From assembly GCF_023715745.1 (NCBI RefSeq), contig NZ_JAMBOV010000002.1, forward strand, positions 577,098 through 641,097: a stretch of 64,000 nucleotides of DNA, written 5' to 3'. The notes below the pieces were generated by a model. That model ran no database searches, was not told where the DNA came from, and was given only the letters and a program-made list of their open reading frames with translations. Below, in pieces: positions 1-9,327 of the stretch (positions are counted from its first letter, which is position 1; each line of letters opens with the position of its first letter). A program made the translations under genes and the position numbers. The DNA is from Microbacterium oleivorans. GTDB taxonomy: Bacteria > Actinomycetota > Actinomycetes > Actinomycetales > Microbacteriaceae.

Positions 1-1082
1 TCGCCGGGACCGCCGACGGCACGTCGGCGACGCACCGCTTCGGCGATGCGATCTGCGGAGGGGACCCGGGTGGTCGCATCGGCGGTGACGACGTCGACCC
101 AGCCCTCGATGGTCGCGAGGAGGTTCTCGAGCCGGGTGAGGGCCGCGACCTGAGCCTCGGACCGCTGCGGCAGGAGTGCGCCGCTCTCGATCGCGGCCCT
201 CAGCTCCTCCGGGGAGGAAGGATCGAAGCGCGAGGCCAGGTCCTCGAGGGCGTCCGTGTCGACGTGCACTCCACGGGCGAAGTCGGTCACCTGCGAGATG
301 ACGTGCAGACGCAGCCACTTCGCGTGACGGAAGAGCCGCGCGTGAGCGAGTTCACGGGTCGCGAGGACGAGCGCCAGCTGATCCTCCTCGATCTCGAGGT
401 CGCGTCCGAAGTCGGCGAAGTTCTGGGGGAGGATCGCGGCCTCGCCGGTCGGCATCAACGGGATGCCGACGTCGCCGCCGCTCACCACCTCGAGCGAGAG
501 CTTGCCGATGACCGCGCCCAGCTGACCGGCGAACAGGGCGCCGCCGACGCGCCGCATGAGGCGCCCGGCGCCTTCGATGGCGGGACGCATCTCCTCGGGG
601 GTCTGCGACTCGAGCGCCGCCGTCAGGGCATCGCTGATCGAGCTCGCGACCGGTTCGGCGAGCTCCTGCCACACAGGGAGCGTCGCCTCGACCCACTGAC
701 CCCGCGTGATCGGGCGCGGTGTCTGCGCGAGTTCGCCGATGGACGTCGCCTCGCTGAGCCATAGGGCTGCCAGGGCGAAGGCCTGATCGAACTCCGTCCG
801 TGCGCCCGCGGTGATGCCGAGCCCGTCGCGGTTCGCGATGTGCAGCGCCTGCGTCCTCGCTGCCGACCAGTCGACTCCGTCGTCTCCGCCGTCGCCCGCC
901 ATGGCGGCCTGGAGCTGCTGCATGATCGTCCGCATCATGGCCGGGTCGATGCCCATGGCCGACAGCTGACGCAGCTGCTCCGGGTCGATCCCGCCCTGAC
1001 CGCCCAGCATCCGCCGCAGCATCTCGGCGAGGTCGTCGTCGCCCGGCAGATCGTCGCCGGTCTTGTCCGCGTCATCGGTCAT
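1..1082 (-). CDS. Zinc-dependent metallopeptidase-like protein, DUF2342 family (C-terminus outside window)
   Basis: The reading frame is open from an ATG at 1082 to the window edge, giving about 360 visible residues; the stop lies to the left. The N-terminus (residues 1-75) is rich in Asp, Met and Gln, a low-complexity lead typical of the actinobacterial DUF2342 family (also labelled F420-biosynthesis-associated zinc metalloprotease). The stretch RELAHARLF near residue 245, followed by a WLR segment, sits where relatives carry their putative metal-binding motif. Here it reads RELAH rather than HExxH, so proteolytic activity is uncertain. AAAGG lies 7-11 nt before the ATG. It is divergent from the PDZ protease gene, a common actinobacterial arrangement. 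Family call from motif memory; substrate unknown. Confidence 0.8.
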   Translation of the reverse strand, partial: MTDDADKTGDDLPGDDDLAEMLRRMLGGQGGIDPEQLRQLSAMGIDPAMMRTIMQQLQAAMAGDGGDDGVDWSAARTQALHIANRDGLGITAGARTEFDQAFALAALWLSEATSIGELAQTPRPITRGQWVEATLPVWQELAEPVASSISDALTAALESQTPEEMRPAIEGAGRLMRRVGGALFAGQLGAVIGKLSLEVVSGGDVGIPLMPTGEAAILPQNFADFGRDLEIEEDQLALVLATRELAHARLFRHAKWLRLHVISQVTDFARGVHVDTDALEDLASRFDPSSPEELRAAIESGALLPQRSEAQVAALTRLENLLATIEGWVDVVTADATTRVPSADRIAEAVRRRRAVGGPG

Positions 1083-1208
1083 GTCAGGCGCCTTTCAGCA
1101 GGGGGGAGACGTCTCGATCTACGCTAATGGCAGGTTTTCTCCGCCCGGTCCGAGCGGGAGACATCCCGTGTACGCCGGTCGCGAACGAGCGCCGGAGGAA
1201 GGACCCGT

Positions 1209-2333
1209 GTGTCGCTCTTCGAGGACGCCGATACCCCCGTCGCAACGCGATCATCCCGTCGCCCCCGCCGCTTCTCCGGTGGTGTGTGGGCGCTCGTGAT
1301 CGCCCTGGTGGCGCTCCTCGTGCTGAGCTTCCTGCCCACGGGGTTCGTCATCCAGCGCCAAGGACCCGTCGTCAACACCCTCGGTTCGGTCGAGAACGCG
1401 GAGGGTGACGACGTGCCCCTCATCTCGGTCCGCGGTGCCGAGACGTATCCGACGGCCGGCGCCCTCGACCTCACCACCGTGCAGATCGCGGGTACCCGGG
1501 AACGCACGCCGTCGTGGTTCGAGCTCGCGATGGCCTGGTTCGACGCGTCCGAGGCCGTGCTGCCGATCGACCAGGTGTTCCCGGCCGGGACGACCACCGA
1601 GCAGCGCAACGAGGAGAACGCAGCGCTCATGGTCGACTCGCAGAAGGAGGCCACGGCTGCCGCGCTCACGGAGCTGGGCTACACGGTGCGCGCCCATGTC
1701 GGCGTCGGCGCGCTCACCGAGGACTCTCCCGCCACCGGCATTCTCGAGGTCGGTGACGAGATCGTCTCCGCAGACGGAACCTCGATCGAGGACACGGCGC
1801 AGCTGCGCTCCGTCATCAACGCGGGGCAGGGGGACCCCGTCGAGCTCGTGATCCGCCGCGACGACGCCGAACGCACGGTCCGCGTCACGCCCGTGCAGAC
1901 CGAGTCGGCGGACGGCCCGGTGTGGATCATCGGCATCACCACGGCGCGCGACTTCGAGTTCCCCATCGACGTCACGATCCAACTCGACCGCATCGGCGGC
2001 CCCAGCGCCGGCCAGATGTTCGCACTCGGGATCATCGACACCCTCACTCCCGGCGAGCTCAACGGCGGTGAGCAGGTCGCGGGGACCGGGACGATCGACT
2101 CGGCGGGGACGATCGGTCCCATCGGCGGCATCCGTCAGAAGCTGTACGGCGCTCTGGATGCCGGCGCCGCGTACTTCCTCGCTCCGGAGAAGAACTGCGA
2201 CGAGGTCGTGGGACACATCCCGGGCGACCTCCGGGTCATCCCCGTGTCGACGTTGGACGACTCGCTCGCCGCGCTCGACGCGATCCGCACGGGCGACGGC
2301 GTCGACGACCTCCCGGTCTGCAGCGCCGGCTGA
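1209..2333 (+). CDS. PDZ domain protein with Lon-like (S16) protease domain, YlbL family
   Basis: A 374-aa protein anchored by one N-terminal membrane segment (about residues 24-46), followed outside the membrane by a PDZ domain (about 140-220) and a Lon-type S16 domain (about 235-345). The catalytic Ser is in GGPSAG near residue 266 and the Lys in RQKLYGA near 310, the Ser-Lys dyad of Lon proteases, but no ATPase domain is present. This is the actinobacterial counterpart of Bacillus YlbL, thought to process envelope or stress targets. The start is GTG at 1209, chosen because GGAGGAAGGA lies just upstream at 1193-1202 and the basic cytoplasmic head follows. It lies 86 nt before the UPF0182 gene, a frequent actinobacterial pairing. 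Confidence 0.9.
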   Translation: MSLFEDADTPVATRSSRRPRRFSGGVWALVIALVALLVLSFLPTGFVIQRQGPVVNTLGSVENAEGDDVPLISVRGAETYPTAGALDLTTVQIAGTRERTPSWFELAMAWFDASEAVLPIDQVFPAGTTTEQRNEENAALMVDSQKEATAAALTELGYTVRAHVGVGALTEDSPATGILEVGDEIVSADGTSIEDTAQLRSVINAGQGDPVELVIRRDDAERTVRVTPVQTESADGPVWIIGITTARDFEFPIDVTIQLDRIGGPSAGQMFALGIIDTLTPGELNGGEQVAGTGTIDSAGTIGPIGGIRQKLYGALDAGAAYFLAPEKNCDEVVGHIPGDLRVIPVSTLDDSLAALDAIRTGDGVDDLPVCSAG

Positions 2334-2419
2334 GCACCCCCGCGCTCTGCCCCTGCGATTCCGCCCAGAGCGGAGCCGGCCCGGCCGTGCCCGTGACGAC
2401 CCCCGCCTAGGATGAGGGG

Positions 2420-5347
2420 GTGACCTCGACACCTGCCGGACCGGCCACGTCCACTCCTCCGAATCCCGTCCGTCGCACGATCGCCATCACCGTCGGCGTG
2501 CTCGTCGTCCTGGTGATCGCGTTCTTCGCGTTCGCGGGGCTGTACACCGACTGGCAGTGGTACCGGCAGCTGGGCTTCGACGGCGTCCTGGTGACGCAGT
2601 GGACTGCCCGCGTCATCATGTTCCTCGTCGGATTCGTCGCCATGGCGGCCCCCGTGTTCGCGGCCATCCAGCTCGCCTACCGGCTCCGACCGGTCTACGC
2701 ACGGCTGAGCTCGCAGCTCGACCACTACCAGGAAGTGGTCGAGCCCCTCCGCCGTCTCGCGATGTGGGGCATCCCCGTCTTCTTCGGGTTCTTCGCCGGT
2801 TTCGCCGCGTCGGCGCAGTGGGAGACCGTCTGGCTGTGGGTCAACGGGGTCCCCACCGGCATGACGGACCCCCAGTTCGGTCTCGACACCGGGTTCTACC
2901 TGTTCCAGATGCCGTTCTACAGCGTGGTGCTCGGGTTCGCCTCCGCCGTCCTCCTGATCTGCCTGTTGGTCACCGCCGTCGTCTCGTATCTGTACGGCTC
3001 GGTGCGCGTCGGTCAGCGTGAGCTCCGCATCTCGAAGGCCGCCCGCATCCAGCTGGCGATCGTCGCCGCGCTGTACCTCGCCGTGCAGGCGGCGAGCCTG
3101 TGGCTCGACCAGTACAAGACCCTGACCACGCAGGGCGACCGCTTCACGGGTGCGAGCTACGTCGACGTCAACGCGGTCATCCCCGGCCTCGGGATCCTCT
3201 CCGTCGCGGCAGCCATCGTCGCAGCCCTGTTCGTCGTCACGGCGATCATCGGTCGTTGGCGGTTCCCGCTCATCGGCACCGCACTGCTCATCGTCTCCTC
3301 GCTCGTCGTCGGCGTCGCCTACCCCTGGGCCGTCACCCAGTTCCAGGTGGCGCCGAACCTCGAGACGTACGAGGCGCCGTACGTCGAACGCAACCTGGAG
3401 GCGACGAAGTTCGCCTACGGCATCAACGGCCTCGACAAGACCGAGTACGAGGCCGTCACCACCGCGGAGCAGGGCCAGCTGCGTGCAGACGCCGAGACCA
3501 CGGCATCCCTCCGGATCATGGACCCCGCCATCATCGGCCCGACCGTCCGCCAGCTCGAGCAGTACCGCTCCTACTACCGGTTCACGGACCCGCTCGACGT
3601 CGATCGCTACGAGATCGACGGAGAGACGCAGGACGCCGTCGTGTCGGTGCGGGAGCTCAACCTCGACCAGCTCGGCAACGCGCAGTCCTGGTACAACAAC
3701 ACGCTCGTCTACACGCACGGGTACGGCATGGTCGCCGCGAAGGGCACCGATCGGACCGCCGACGGCGATCCCGTCTTCCTCGAGCGCGGCATCCCGACCT
3801 CGGGCGACCTCACGACCGAGTCCGACTACGAGCCGCGCATCTACTTCGGCGAATCGTCGCCGACGTACTCGATCGTCGGTGCGCCCACCGACAGCGACCC
3901 GGTCGAGCTCGACTACCCGCGCGGTGAGGACGGTGCCGGTCAGACCCGGTACACGTTCACCGGTGACGGCGGGCCTGACGTGGGCAATCCCTTCAACCGT
4001 CTGCTGTACGCGCTGAAGTTCCAGTCGACGGACATCCTCTTCTCGGACGGCATCAACGACCAGTCCCAGATCCTGTACGACCGCAACCCGGTCCAGCGCG
4101 TCGAGAAGGTCGCTCCCTACCTCGAGCTCGACAGCGACCCCTACCCGAGCGTCGTCGACGGCCGCGTGGTGTGGATCATCGACGGCTACACCCTGAGCAA
4201 CAACTACCCCTACTCCTCGATCGTCAGCCTGCGAGACGCCATCTCGGATTCCACGAACACGCAGCCGCGAGTCGCTCTCGACGACGTCAACTACATCCGC
4301 AACTCGGTCAAGGCGACGGTCGACGCGTACGACGGCTCGGTGACGCTCTACGCGTGGGACGACCAGGATCCGCTCCTGCAGGCGTGGCAGAAGGTCTACC
4401 CCTCGACGCTGAAGCCCGTCAGCGAGATGTCCGCGGAGCTCATGAGCCACGTGCGCTACCCGACGGATCTGTTCAAGGTGCAGCGTGCGATGCTCGGGAT
4501 GTACCACGTCGATGACGCGCAGTCCTTCATCCGACGCGACAACGCGTGGCGGACCCCGCAGGACCCCGTGACCGAGACGAACCTGCAGCCGCCGTACTAC
4601 CTGACGATGCAGATGCCGGGCCAGGACGACCCGACGTATTCGATGTTCACGTCGTTCATCCCGGCCGCCGAGGGGGACAACGCGCGCAACGTCCTCATGG
4701 GGTACCTCGCGGTCGACTCGAACGCAGGGAACACCGCGGGCGAGAAGAGCGCGGACTACGGCAAGCTCAGAATGCTCGAGATCAGTGCCGACGTCTCCGT
4801 GCCGGGTCCGGGCCAGGTGCAGAACACGTTCAGCTCGAACGAGACCATCGCGCAGCAGGTCAACCTGCTGCGACAGGGTCAGTCGCAGGTGCTTCCCGGC
4901 AACCTGCTGACGCTGCCCGTCGGTGGCGGTCTGCTGTACGTGCAACCGATCTTCGTCCAGGCCTCCAGCGGCACGCAGCTGCCGCAGCTGCGCAAGATCC
5001 TGGTCGCCTTCGGTGATGAGGTCGCCTTCGAGGACACGCTGCAGGAGGCGCTCGACCAGCTCTTCGGCGGCGACTCCGGTGCAACCGCGGGCGACGACGG
5101 CACCACGCCCACACCCTCTCCGACCGAATCCGCGGGACCGACGCCGACGCCGACGCCCACCGATGACGGCGGCGGGACCGACGCCCCGGGCACCGGCGAC
5201 GAGTTCGCGCGACTGCTCGACCAGGCGCAGCAGGTGATGATGGACCGCAACGAGGCGCTGCAGTCCGGTGACTGGGCGACCTACGGCCAGCTCGACGAGC
5301 AGCTCACGAACATCATCAACCGGCTCATCCAGCTCGAAGGGGAGTGA
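2420..5347 (+). CDS. UPF0182 family large membrane protein
   Basis: A 975-aa protein of the UPF0182 family, whose function is not established. About seven hydrophobic segments lie in the first 320 residues, beginning with a segment at 17-40, followed by a long extracytoplasmic region with many Tyr/Asn-rich stretches. A low-complexity linker rich in Thr, Pro and Asp (about residues 890-935) leads to a helical tail of about 40 residues. The start is GTG at 2420, exactly 6 nt after TAGGAT at 2408-2413, a leaderless-type start. It is convergent with crtEb; a 15-bp perfect hairpin separates them. The length matches the family. Confidence 0.92.
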   Translation: MTSTPAGPATSTPPNPVRRTIAITVGVLVVLVIAFFAFAGLYTDWQWYRQLGFDGVLVTQWTARVIMFLVGFVAMAAPVFAAIQLAYRLRPVYARLSSQLDHYQEVVEPLRRLAMWGIPVFFGFFAGFAASAQWETVWLWVNGVPTGMTDPQFGLDTGFYLFQMPFYSVVLGFASAVLLICLLVTAVVSYLYGSVRVGQRELRISKAARIQLAIVAALYLAVQAASLWLDQYKTLTTQGDRFTGASYVDVNAVIPGLGILSVAAAIVAALFVVTAIIGRWRFPLIGTALLIVSSLVVGVAYPWAVTQFQVAPNLETYEAPYVERNLEATKFAYGINGLDKTEYEAVTTAEQGQLRADAETTASLRIMDPAIIGPTVRQLEQYRSYYRFTDPLDVDRYEIDGETQDAVVSVRELNLDQLGNAQSWYNNTLVYTHGYGMVAAKGTDRTADGDPVFLERGIPTSGDLTTESDYEPRIYFGESSPTYSIVGAPTDSDPVELDYPRGEDGAGQTRYTFTGDGGPDVGNPFNRLLYALKFQSTDILFSDGINDQSQILYDRNPVQRVEKVAPYLELDSDPYPSVVDGRVVWIIDGYTLSNNYPYSSIVSLRDAISDSTNTQPRVALDDVNYIRNSVKATVDAYDGSVTLYAWDDQDPLLQAWQKVYPSTLKPVSEMSAELMSHVRYPTDLFKVQRAMLGMYHVDDAQSFIRRDNAWRTPQDPVTETNLQPPYYLTMQMPGQDDPTYSMFTSFIPAAEGDNARNVLMGYLAVDSNAGNTAGEKSADYGKLRMLEISADVSVPGPGQVQNTFSSNETIAQQVNLLRQGQSQVLPGNLLTLPVGGGLLYVQPIFVQASSGTQLPQLRKILVAFGDEVAFEDTLQEALDQLFGGDSGATAGDDGTTPTPSPTESAGPTPTPTPTDDGGGTDAPGTGDEFARLLDQAQQVMMDRNEALQSGDWATYGQLDEQLTNIINRLIQLEGE

Positions 5348-5363
5348 CCCCGCACCGATCCGA

Positions 5364-5396
5364 GTGGTGGCTGCTCAGCGACTGAGCAGCCACCAC
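5364..5396. terminator. Perfect 15-bp hairpin between UPF0182 gene and crtEb
   Basis: Arms 5364-5378 and 5382-5396 are exact reverse complements around a 3-nt loop, and lie between two convergent genes. The structure runs into the last codons of crtEb (Trp-Trp-Leu-Leu-Ser-Arg), so it is partly coding. No clear T-tract follows on either side, so it is either a bidirectional terminator of the actinobacterial type or an mRNA 3' end stabiliser. Confidence 0.65.
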
Positions 5397-6250
5397 CAGA
5401 TCAGGAGCAGCGTCACGAGGAACCCCGCGATCTGATTCAGCCACAGGAAGCGGTCCCAGCCTCGGGTGGCTGCCGCGGCATCCTCGTCCCGGATGGAACG
5501 GTACGGCCACACCGTCACGAGGTAGGGGATCACCACCATTGCGGCGAGAGGGCCCGGCCACGAGGTCGCGAGCATGAGCATCCCGGCGGCGCCGTACGCG
5601 ACGAGGGCGAATCGCACGGTCCAGGCGCCGCCGCGCGCCGTTGCGATGGAGGAGATCGCCGCCTCGCGGTCGGCGACGACATCCTGGACCGCGCCGAACG
5701 CATGGGATGCCAAGCCCCACAGGGCGAAGGCGACGATCACGATGACGAGCTGCGGCGTCCAGGTCGCGCCTGTGAGGACGAGGGCGTACACGGCGGGTGA
5801 GAAGAAGTGGATGCTGCTGGTGACGGAGTCCGCGAAGGGACGCTCCTTGAGTCGCAACGGCGGCGCGCTGTAGAACACGACGGCGAGCAGGCTCAGGGCG
5901 AGGACGAGCCAGGATGCCGGGGGACCTGCGACGATGAGGAACACGGCGAAGGGGGCGCACAGGAGCCCCGACGTCCAGAGGACGGCCGAGTGCAGCCCCT
6001 TGTCGAGGATGGCGCCGTGCGCACCGCCCTTCCGGGGATTGCGCAGGTCGGATTCGTAGTCGAAGACGTCGTTGATCCCGTACATCGCGACGTTGTAGGG
6101 GATGAGGAAGAAGAGCGTGCCGATCACGAGCACGAGGTCGACCTCACGCGCGCTGAGCAGGTAGGCCGCAGCGAACGGGTAGGCGGTGTTGATCCAGCTC
6201 ACCGGGCGCGACGAGACGAACAGCTGACGGGCGAACATGAGCGGACTCAT
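5375..6250 (-). CDS. crtEb: Lycopene elongase (UbiA-type prenyltransferase), C50 carotenoid pathway
   Basis: A 291-aa integral membrane prenyltransferase of the UbiA superfamily. The first Asp-rich motif is N60-D61-D64-D68 and the second is D190-D194; several hydrophobic segments surround them. In Corynebacterium, CrtEb adds dimethylallyl units to lycopene to give flavuxanthin, which CrtYe/CrtYf cyclise to decaprenoxanthin. The position directly after both cyclase genes supports that role over a quinone prenyltransferase. The start ATG at 6250 overlaps the crtYf stop in an ATGA. The frame is open further upstream to 6451, but that would run through crtYf and is rejected. It is the last gene of the carotenoid operon. 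Confidence 0.92.
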   Translation of the reverse strand: MSPLMFARQLFVSSRPVSWINTAYPFAAAYLLSAREVDLVLVIGTLFFLIPYNVAMYGINDVFDYESDLRNPRKGGAHGAILDKGLHSAVLWTSGLLCAPFAVFLIVAGPPASWLVLALSLLAVVFYSAPPLRLKERPFADSVTSSIHFFSPAVYALVLTGATWTPQLVIVIVAFALWGLASHAFGAVQDVVADREAAISSIATARGGAWTVRFALVAYGAAGMLMLATSWPGPLAAMVVIPYLVTVWPYRSIRDEDAAAATRGWDRFLWLNQIAGFLVTLLLIWWWLLSR

Positions 6251-6555
6251 GCGGTCTCCGTCCGCGAAGGCAGGAGCGCGCCGATCGCCGGCAGCAGGAA
6301 TGCGGCGCAGAGCGGATACGAGAAGTCCTCGATCGGCGCGAGGCCGACGCGGATGCCGCTGATGTGCTCCTCCGGGTAGGTGAACAGATCGGCGGCGATC
6401 ATCAGATTGTCGAAGACCGCGGTGAAGGCGATGAGCACCAGCGCGGTCCACAGCGAGGCGACGAAACGCTCACGGGCGCCCGGGCGTCGGAGCGAGACGA
6501 GGGTCACGATGACAGTGACGGCCGCGAACGGGACGATGAGCAGCGGATAGGTCAC
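6247..6555 (-). CDS. crtYf: Heterodimeric lycopene cyclase subunit (C50 type)
   Basis: A 102-aa protein with three hydrophobic segments and the family signature around PIEDFSYPL near residue 77. With CrtYe it forms the two-subunit cyclase of the CrtYe/CrtYf (CrtYcd-like) family, which closes the end rings of C50 carotenoids. The length fits single-domain subunits of this family. The GTG start at 6555 overlaps the crtYe stop as GTGA, and its stop overlaps the crtEb start as ATGA, so the three genes are probably translationally coupled. Epsilon versus gamma ring type cannot be told from the sequence. Confidence 0.9.
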   Translation of the reverse strand: MTYPLLIVPFAAVTVIVTLVSLRRPGARERFVASLWTALVLIAFTAVFDNLMIAADLFTYPEEHISGIRVGLAPIEDFSYPLCAAFLLPAIGALLPSRTETA

Positions 6556-6887
6556 GCCGCCTCCCGCCGGTCTCGCCGGCGCGCTGCGATCCGTGTGGCG
6601 AGCGCGTGCACCACGAGGGTCAGGTGGCAGAGGAACGCGAGGAAGACGGGCTCCTCGAGCGGCAGGTGCGGGGCGAGGTCCACGCCGAGCAGGAGCGGAC
6701 TGTCGCCCCGCACGAAGACACCGGTCGCGATCCCCGCGAAGTCCCAGATCAGCAGGAAGACGGTCCCGCAGGCGACGAGGAGAAGCGTCCTGCCGGGCGC
6801 GGCCCCGAGAGCGAGTCGGTGCCGCAGGTCGACGGTCAGCACTCCGAGTGCCGAGACGACCAGGGCGACGAGATACAGTCCCGTCAC
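6552..6887 (-). CDS. crtYe: Heterodimeric lycopene cyclase subunit (C50 type)
   Basis: A 111-aa, three-helix membrane protein and partner of CrtYf. The conserved PLEEPVFLAFL segment near residue 75 is the acidic signature of the family. The start is set at GTG 6887, five bases after the crtI stop; the frame stays open to 6983, but those codons overlap the end of crtI and are Arg-rich in a way unlike this family. Its stop overlaps the next start by 4 nt (GTGA). Assignment of CrtYe rather than CrtYf rests on gene order compared with Corynebacterium. Confidence 0.88.
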   Translation of the reverse strand: MTGLYLVALVVSALGVLTVDLRHRLALGAAPGRTLLLVACGTVFLLIWDFAGIATGVFVRGDSPLLLGVDLAPHLPLEEPVFLAFLCHLTLVVHALATRIAARRRDRREAA

Positions 6888-6892
6888 CGCGT

Positions 6893-8446
6893 TCAGCTCT
6901 CCGCGCGTGCCGGTTCGGCGAGCTGACCCGTGGACGCGTCCCCGTCGAGCAGCTTCACGACGAGCTCCGCCGAGATGAGGCACATCGGCAAGCCGACTCC
7001 GGGGAGGACGGTCTGGCCGGCGTACAGCAGGCCGTCGACCTTCGACCGCAGGCCGGGGCGGAACATCGCCGACTGACGGAGCGTGTGCGCGAGCCCGAGC
7101 GCGCCCCCGCGGAACGAACCGAAGTCCGCGGCGAAGTCGCCGGGGGTGATCGTCCGCCGGACACGGATCCGATCGGCGAGGTCGGCGACCCCCGTCCAGT
7201 CGGCGATCTGGGCGATCACGGCATCGGCGGCCGCCTCGATGCGGGCGTCCCCGGCCCCGTCGACCCCTCCGCGTCCCATCTCCGGCGCCGGGGGCATCGG
7301 AACGAGCACGAACAGGTTCTCGTGGCCGGCCGGAGCCACGTCGCCGTCCGTCGCGCTCGGCTTGCAGACATACAGCGACGCCGGGTCCGGGATGCCGGCC
7401 GACGCGCCCTCGCCGAAGATCGCGTCGAAGTTGGCCTTCCAGTCCTTCGTGAACAGCAGCGTGTGGTGCTCGAGCTCGGGGAGGTCACCCTCGACGCCGA
7501 GCAGGATGAGGAGCGCGCCGAACGACGGCGTGCGCTTGTCCCACCACGCCTCGGTGCGCGACCGCGACTCCGGCTCGAGCAGCGCGGTCTCGGTGTGGTG
7601 CATGTCCGCGGTCGAGATGACATGGTCGGCCGTGACGACGGTGCCGTCGTACAGGCGGATGCCGGTGGCCCGCCCGCGTTCGGTGAGGATGCGCTCGACC
7701 CGGCTGCCGGTGCGGATCTCCGCGCCGCGGCCCTCGGCCAGACGCGCGATCGCACGGATGACCTGCACCAACCCGCCGCGCGGGTAGAGGACGCCGTCGT
7801 CGAGGTCGAGGTGGCTCATGAGGTGGTACAGGCTCGGAGCGTCGTAGGGCGAGCCGCCGAGGAACACCGCCGGATAGCCGAGCACCTGCTGCAGGACCGG
7901 GTCGGCGAACCGGCTCTCGACGTGCGCGGAGAGCGGACGCAGCAGCAGCGGGATGAGGGTGCCGAGCTTGCGGAGAACGTCGGGGTGGACGAGGCCCTTG
8001 AGCGACACGTAGGGGTCGTACAGGAATCGGGAGACCGCGAGGTCGTAAATCTCCGCGGCCGAGTCGAGGTAGGTCGCGAGCTTTGCGCCGGCGCCGGGTT
8101 CGCGGCCCTCGAAGGCGGAGACGGCGGCCTCCCGCCCGGACACGACATCGAAGGGGGCGGGCTCGCCCTCGTGGTAGACGCGGTAGGCCGGCTCCAGTCG
8201 GACGAGATCCAGTTGCTCGTGGGCGCTCGTCCCGAGAAGCGCGAAGAAGTGGTCGAACACCTCGGGCATGAGGTACCAGCTCGGGCCCGTGTCGAAGCGG
8301 AAACCGTCCTTCTCCCAGCTGCCGGCGCGTCCGCCCACGTCGTCCAGGGCTTCGAAGACGGTCACGTCATCGCCTCGGTCGGCCAGGAGGGCGGCGGTGG
8401 CGAGGCCCGTGATGCCGCCGCCGATGATCGCGATGCGCCGGCTCAT
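6893..8446 (-). CDS. crtI: Phytoene desaturase
   Basis: A 517-aa FAD enzyme that converts phytoene to lycopene by successive desaturations at the membrane. The dinucleotide-binding motif GGGITGLATA occurs at about residue 8, followed by the acidic end of the second strand (TVFEALDDVGGR). The C-terminal stretch GQTVLPGVGLPMCL is the CrtI-family signature. The length is normal. The start ATG at 8446 overlaps the crtB stop as ATGA; an upstream open frame to 9022 is discarded because it covers crtB. Product identity as lycopene, not neurosporene, is inferred from the C50 genes that follow. Confidence 0.95.
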   Translation of the reverse strand: MSRRIAIIGGGITGLATAALLADRGDDVTVFEALDDVGGRAGSWEKDGFRFDTGPSWYLMPEVFDHFFALLGTSAHEQLDLVRLEPAYRVYHEGEPAPFDVVSGREAAVSAFEGREPGAGAKLATYLDSAAEIYDLAVSRFLYDPYVSLKGLVHPDVLRKLGTLIPLLLRPLSAHVESRFADPVLQQVLGYPAVFLGGSPYDAPSLYHLMSHLDLDDGVLYPRGGLVQVIRAIARLAEGRGAEIRTGSRVERILTERGRATGIRLYDGTVVTADHVISTADMHHTETALLEPESRSRTEAWWDKRTPSFGALLILLGVEGDLPELEHHTLLFTKDWKANFDAIFGEGASAGIPDPASLYVCKPSATDGDVAPAGHENLFVLVPMPPAPEMGRGGVDGAGDARIEAAADAVIAQIADWTGVADLADRIRVRRTITPGDFAADFGSFRGGALGLAHTLRQSAMFRPGLRSKVDGLLYAGQTVLPGVGLPMCLISAELVVKLLDGDASTGQLAEPARAES

Positions 8447-9327
8447 TCGGAAGGTCTCCGGTTCTGTCGTGTCGTGTGACGGGAAGACGTGCGACGGTGT
8501 GCGACCGCGGCGCGAGCCGCGATGGCGGCCTTGACCGGCGTGGGCACGCGGACGCGGACGCTCAGGTCCTCCGTCTTGCGGAGCCGTTCGGTCAGCTCCG
8601 CGAACAGCCCGTGCGCGGTGGCCACCGCGACCCGGCAGTCGGGGGGCAGGAGCGGGATCGTCGCGGCCGCGGCATCCAAGTCGCGGTCGATGCGGGCGAG
8701 GACCTCGCGCCGACGTGCGGCACCGTCGGCCACGCCGAGGTAGTCCCGCCCGAGCCGTCCGGCGTCGTCGGCGTGGTCGCGGAGGAAGTTGATGTCCTGG
8801 AAGGCGGCGCCCAAGCGGCGCGCGCCGATGACGAGGACGGGCTCGGGGTCGCGCGGTGCGGGCGCGCCCGCGTTCACGAACACCTGCAGGCACATCAGGC
8901 CGACGACCTCGGCGGATCCGTAGACGTAGTCGTCGTGCGAGGCGTCGTCGTGCTCGGCGCGCTCGAGATCGGTGCGCATGGACGAGAAGAACGGTTCGAT
9001 GTGCCGCCGGGCGATGCCGCATTCGCGGGCCGTCCGTGCGAAGGCGTGGACCACGAGGTTGGCGCTGAATCCGCGATCGATCGCCGCGTAGGTCTCGGTC
9101 TCGAGGGCATCGAGGACCTCGCGCTGCTCGTCCTCCGGCACGCCCGCCGCCGACGCCGCACCGTCGACGATCTCGTCGGCGACGCGCACGAGCGCGTAGA
9201 CGTTGCGCACGTGGGGCCGCACTCGGGGACCGAGGAGGCTCGTCGCCAATCCGAACGAGGTCGAGTAGGCACGGATGACGGATGCGGCAGCCGCGACGGC
9301 CGTCTCGTCGTAGAGCGTGTCGGTCAT
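8443..9327 (-). CDS. crtB: Phytoene synthase
   Basis: A 294-aa class I isoprenoid synthase that joins two geranylgeranyl diphosphates head to head into phytoene. The first metal-binding motif is D51-EIV-D55 and the second is QDINFLRDHADD; both match the squalene/phytoene synthase family. The start is ATG 9327, overlapping the crtE stop (ATGA); extension upstream to 9552 is Arg-rich shadow sequence. It is the third gene of the carotenoid operon and probably coupled to its neighbours. Confidence 0.95.
   Translation of the reverse strand: MTDTLYDETAVAAAASVIRAYSTSFGLATSLLGPRVRPHVRNVYALVRVADEIVDGAASAAGVPEDEQREVLDALETETYAAIDRGFSANLVVHAFARTARECGIARRHIEPFFSSMRTDLERAEHDDASHDDYVYGSAEVVGLMCLQVFVNAGAPAPRDPEPVLVIGARRLGAAFQDINFLRDHADDAGRLGRDYLGVADGAARRREVLARIDRDLDAAAATIPLLPPDCRVAVATAHGLFAELTERLRKTEDLSVRVRVPTPVKAAIAARAAVAHRRTSSRHTTRQNRRPSE

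Noticed and set aside
2135..4945. 936-codon minus-strand frame opposite the UPF0182 gene
   Set aside because: Same shadow composition; the plus-strand gene is a known family.
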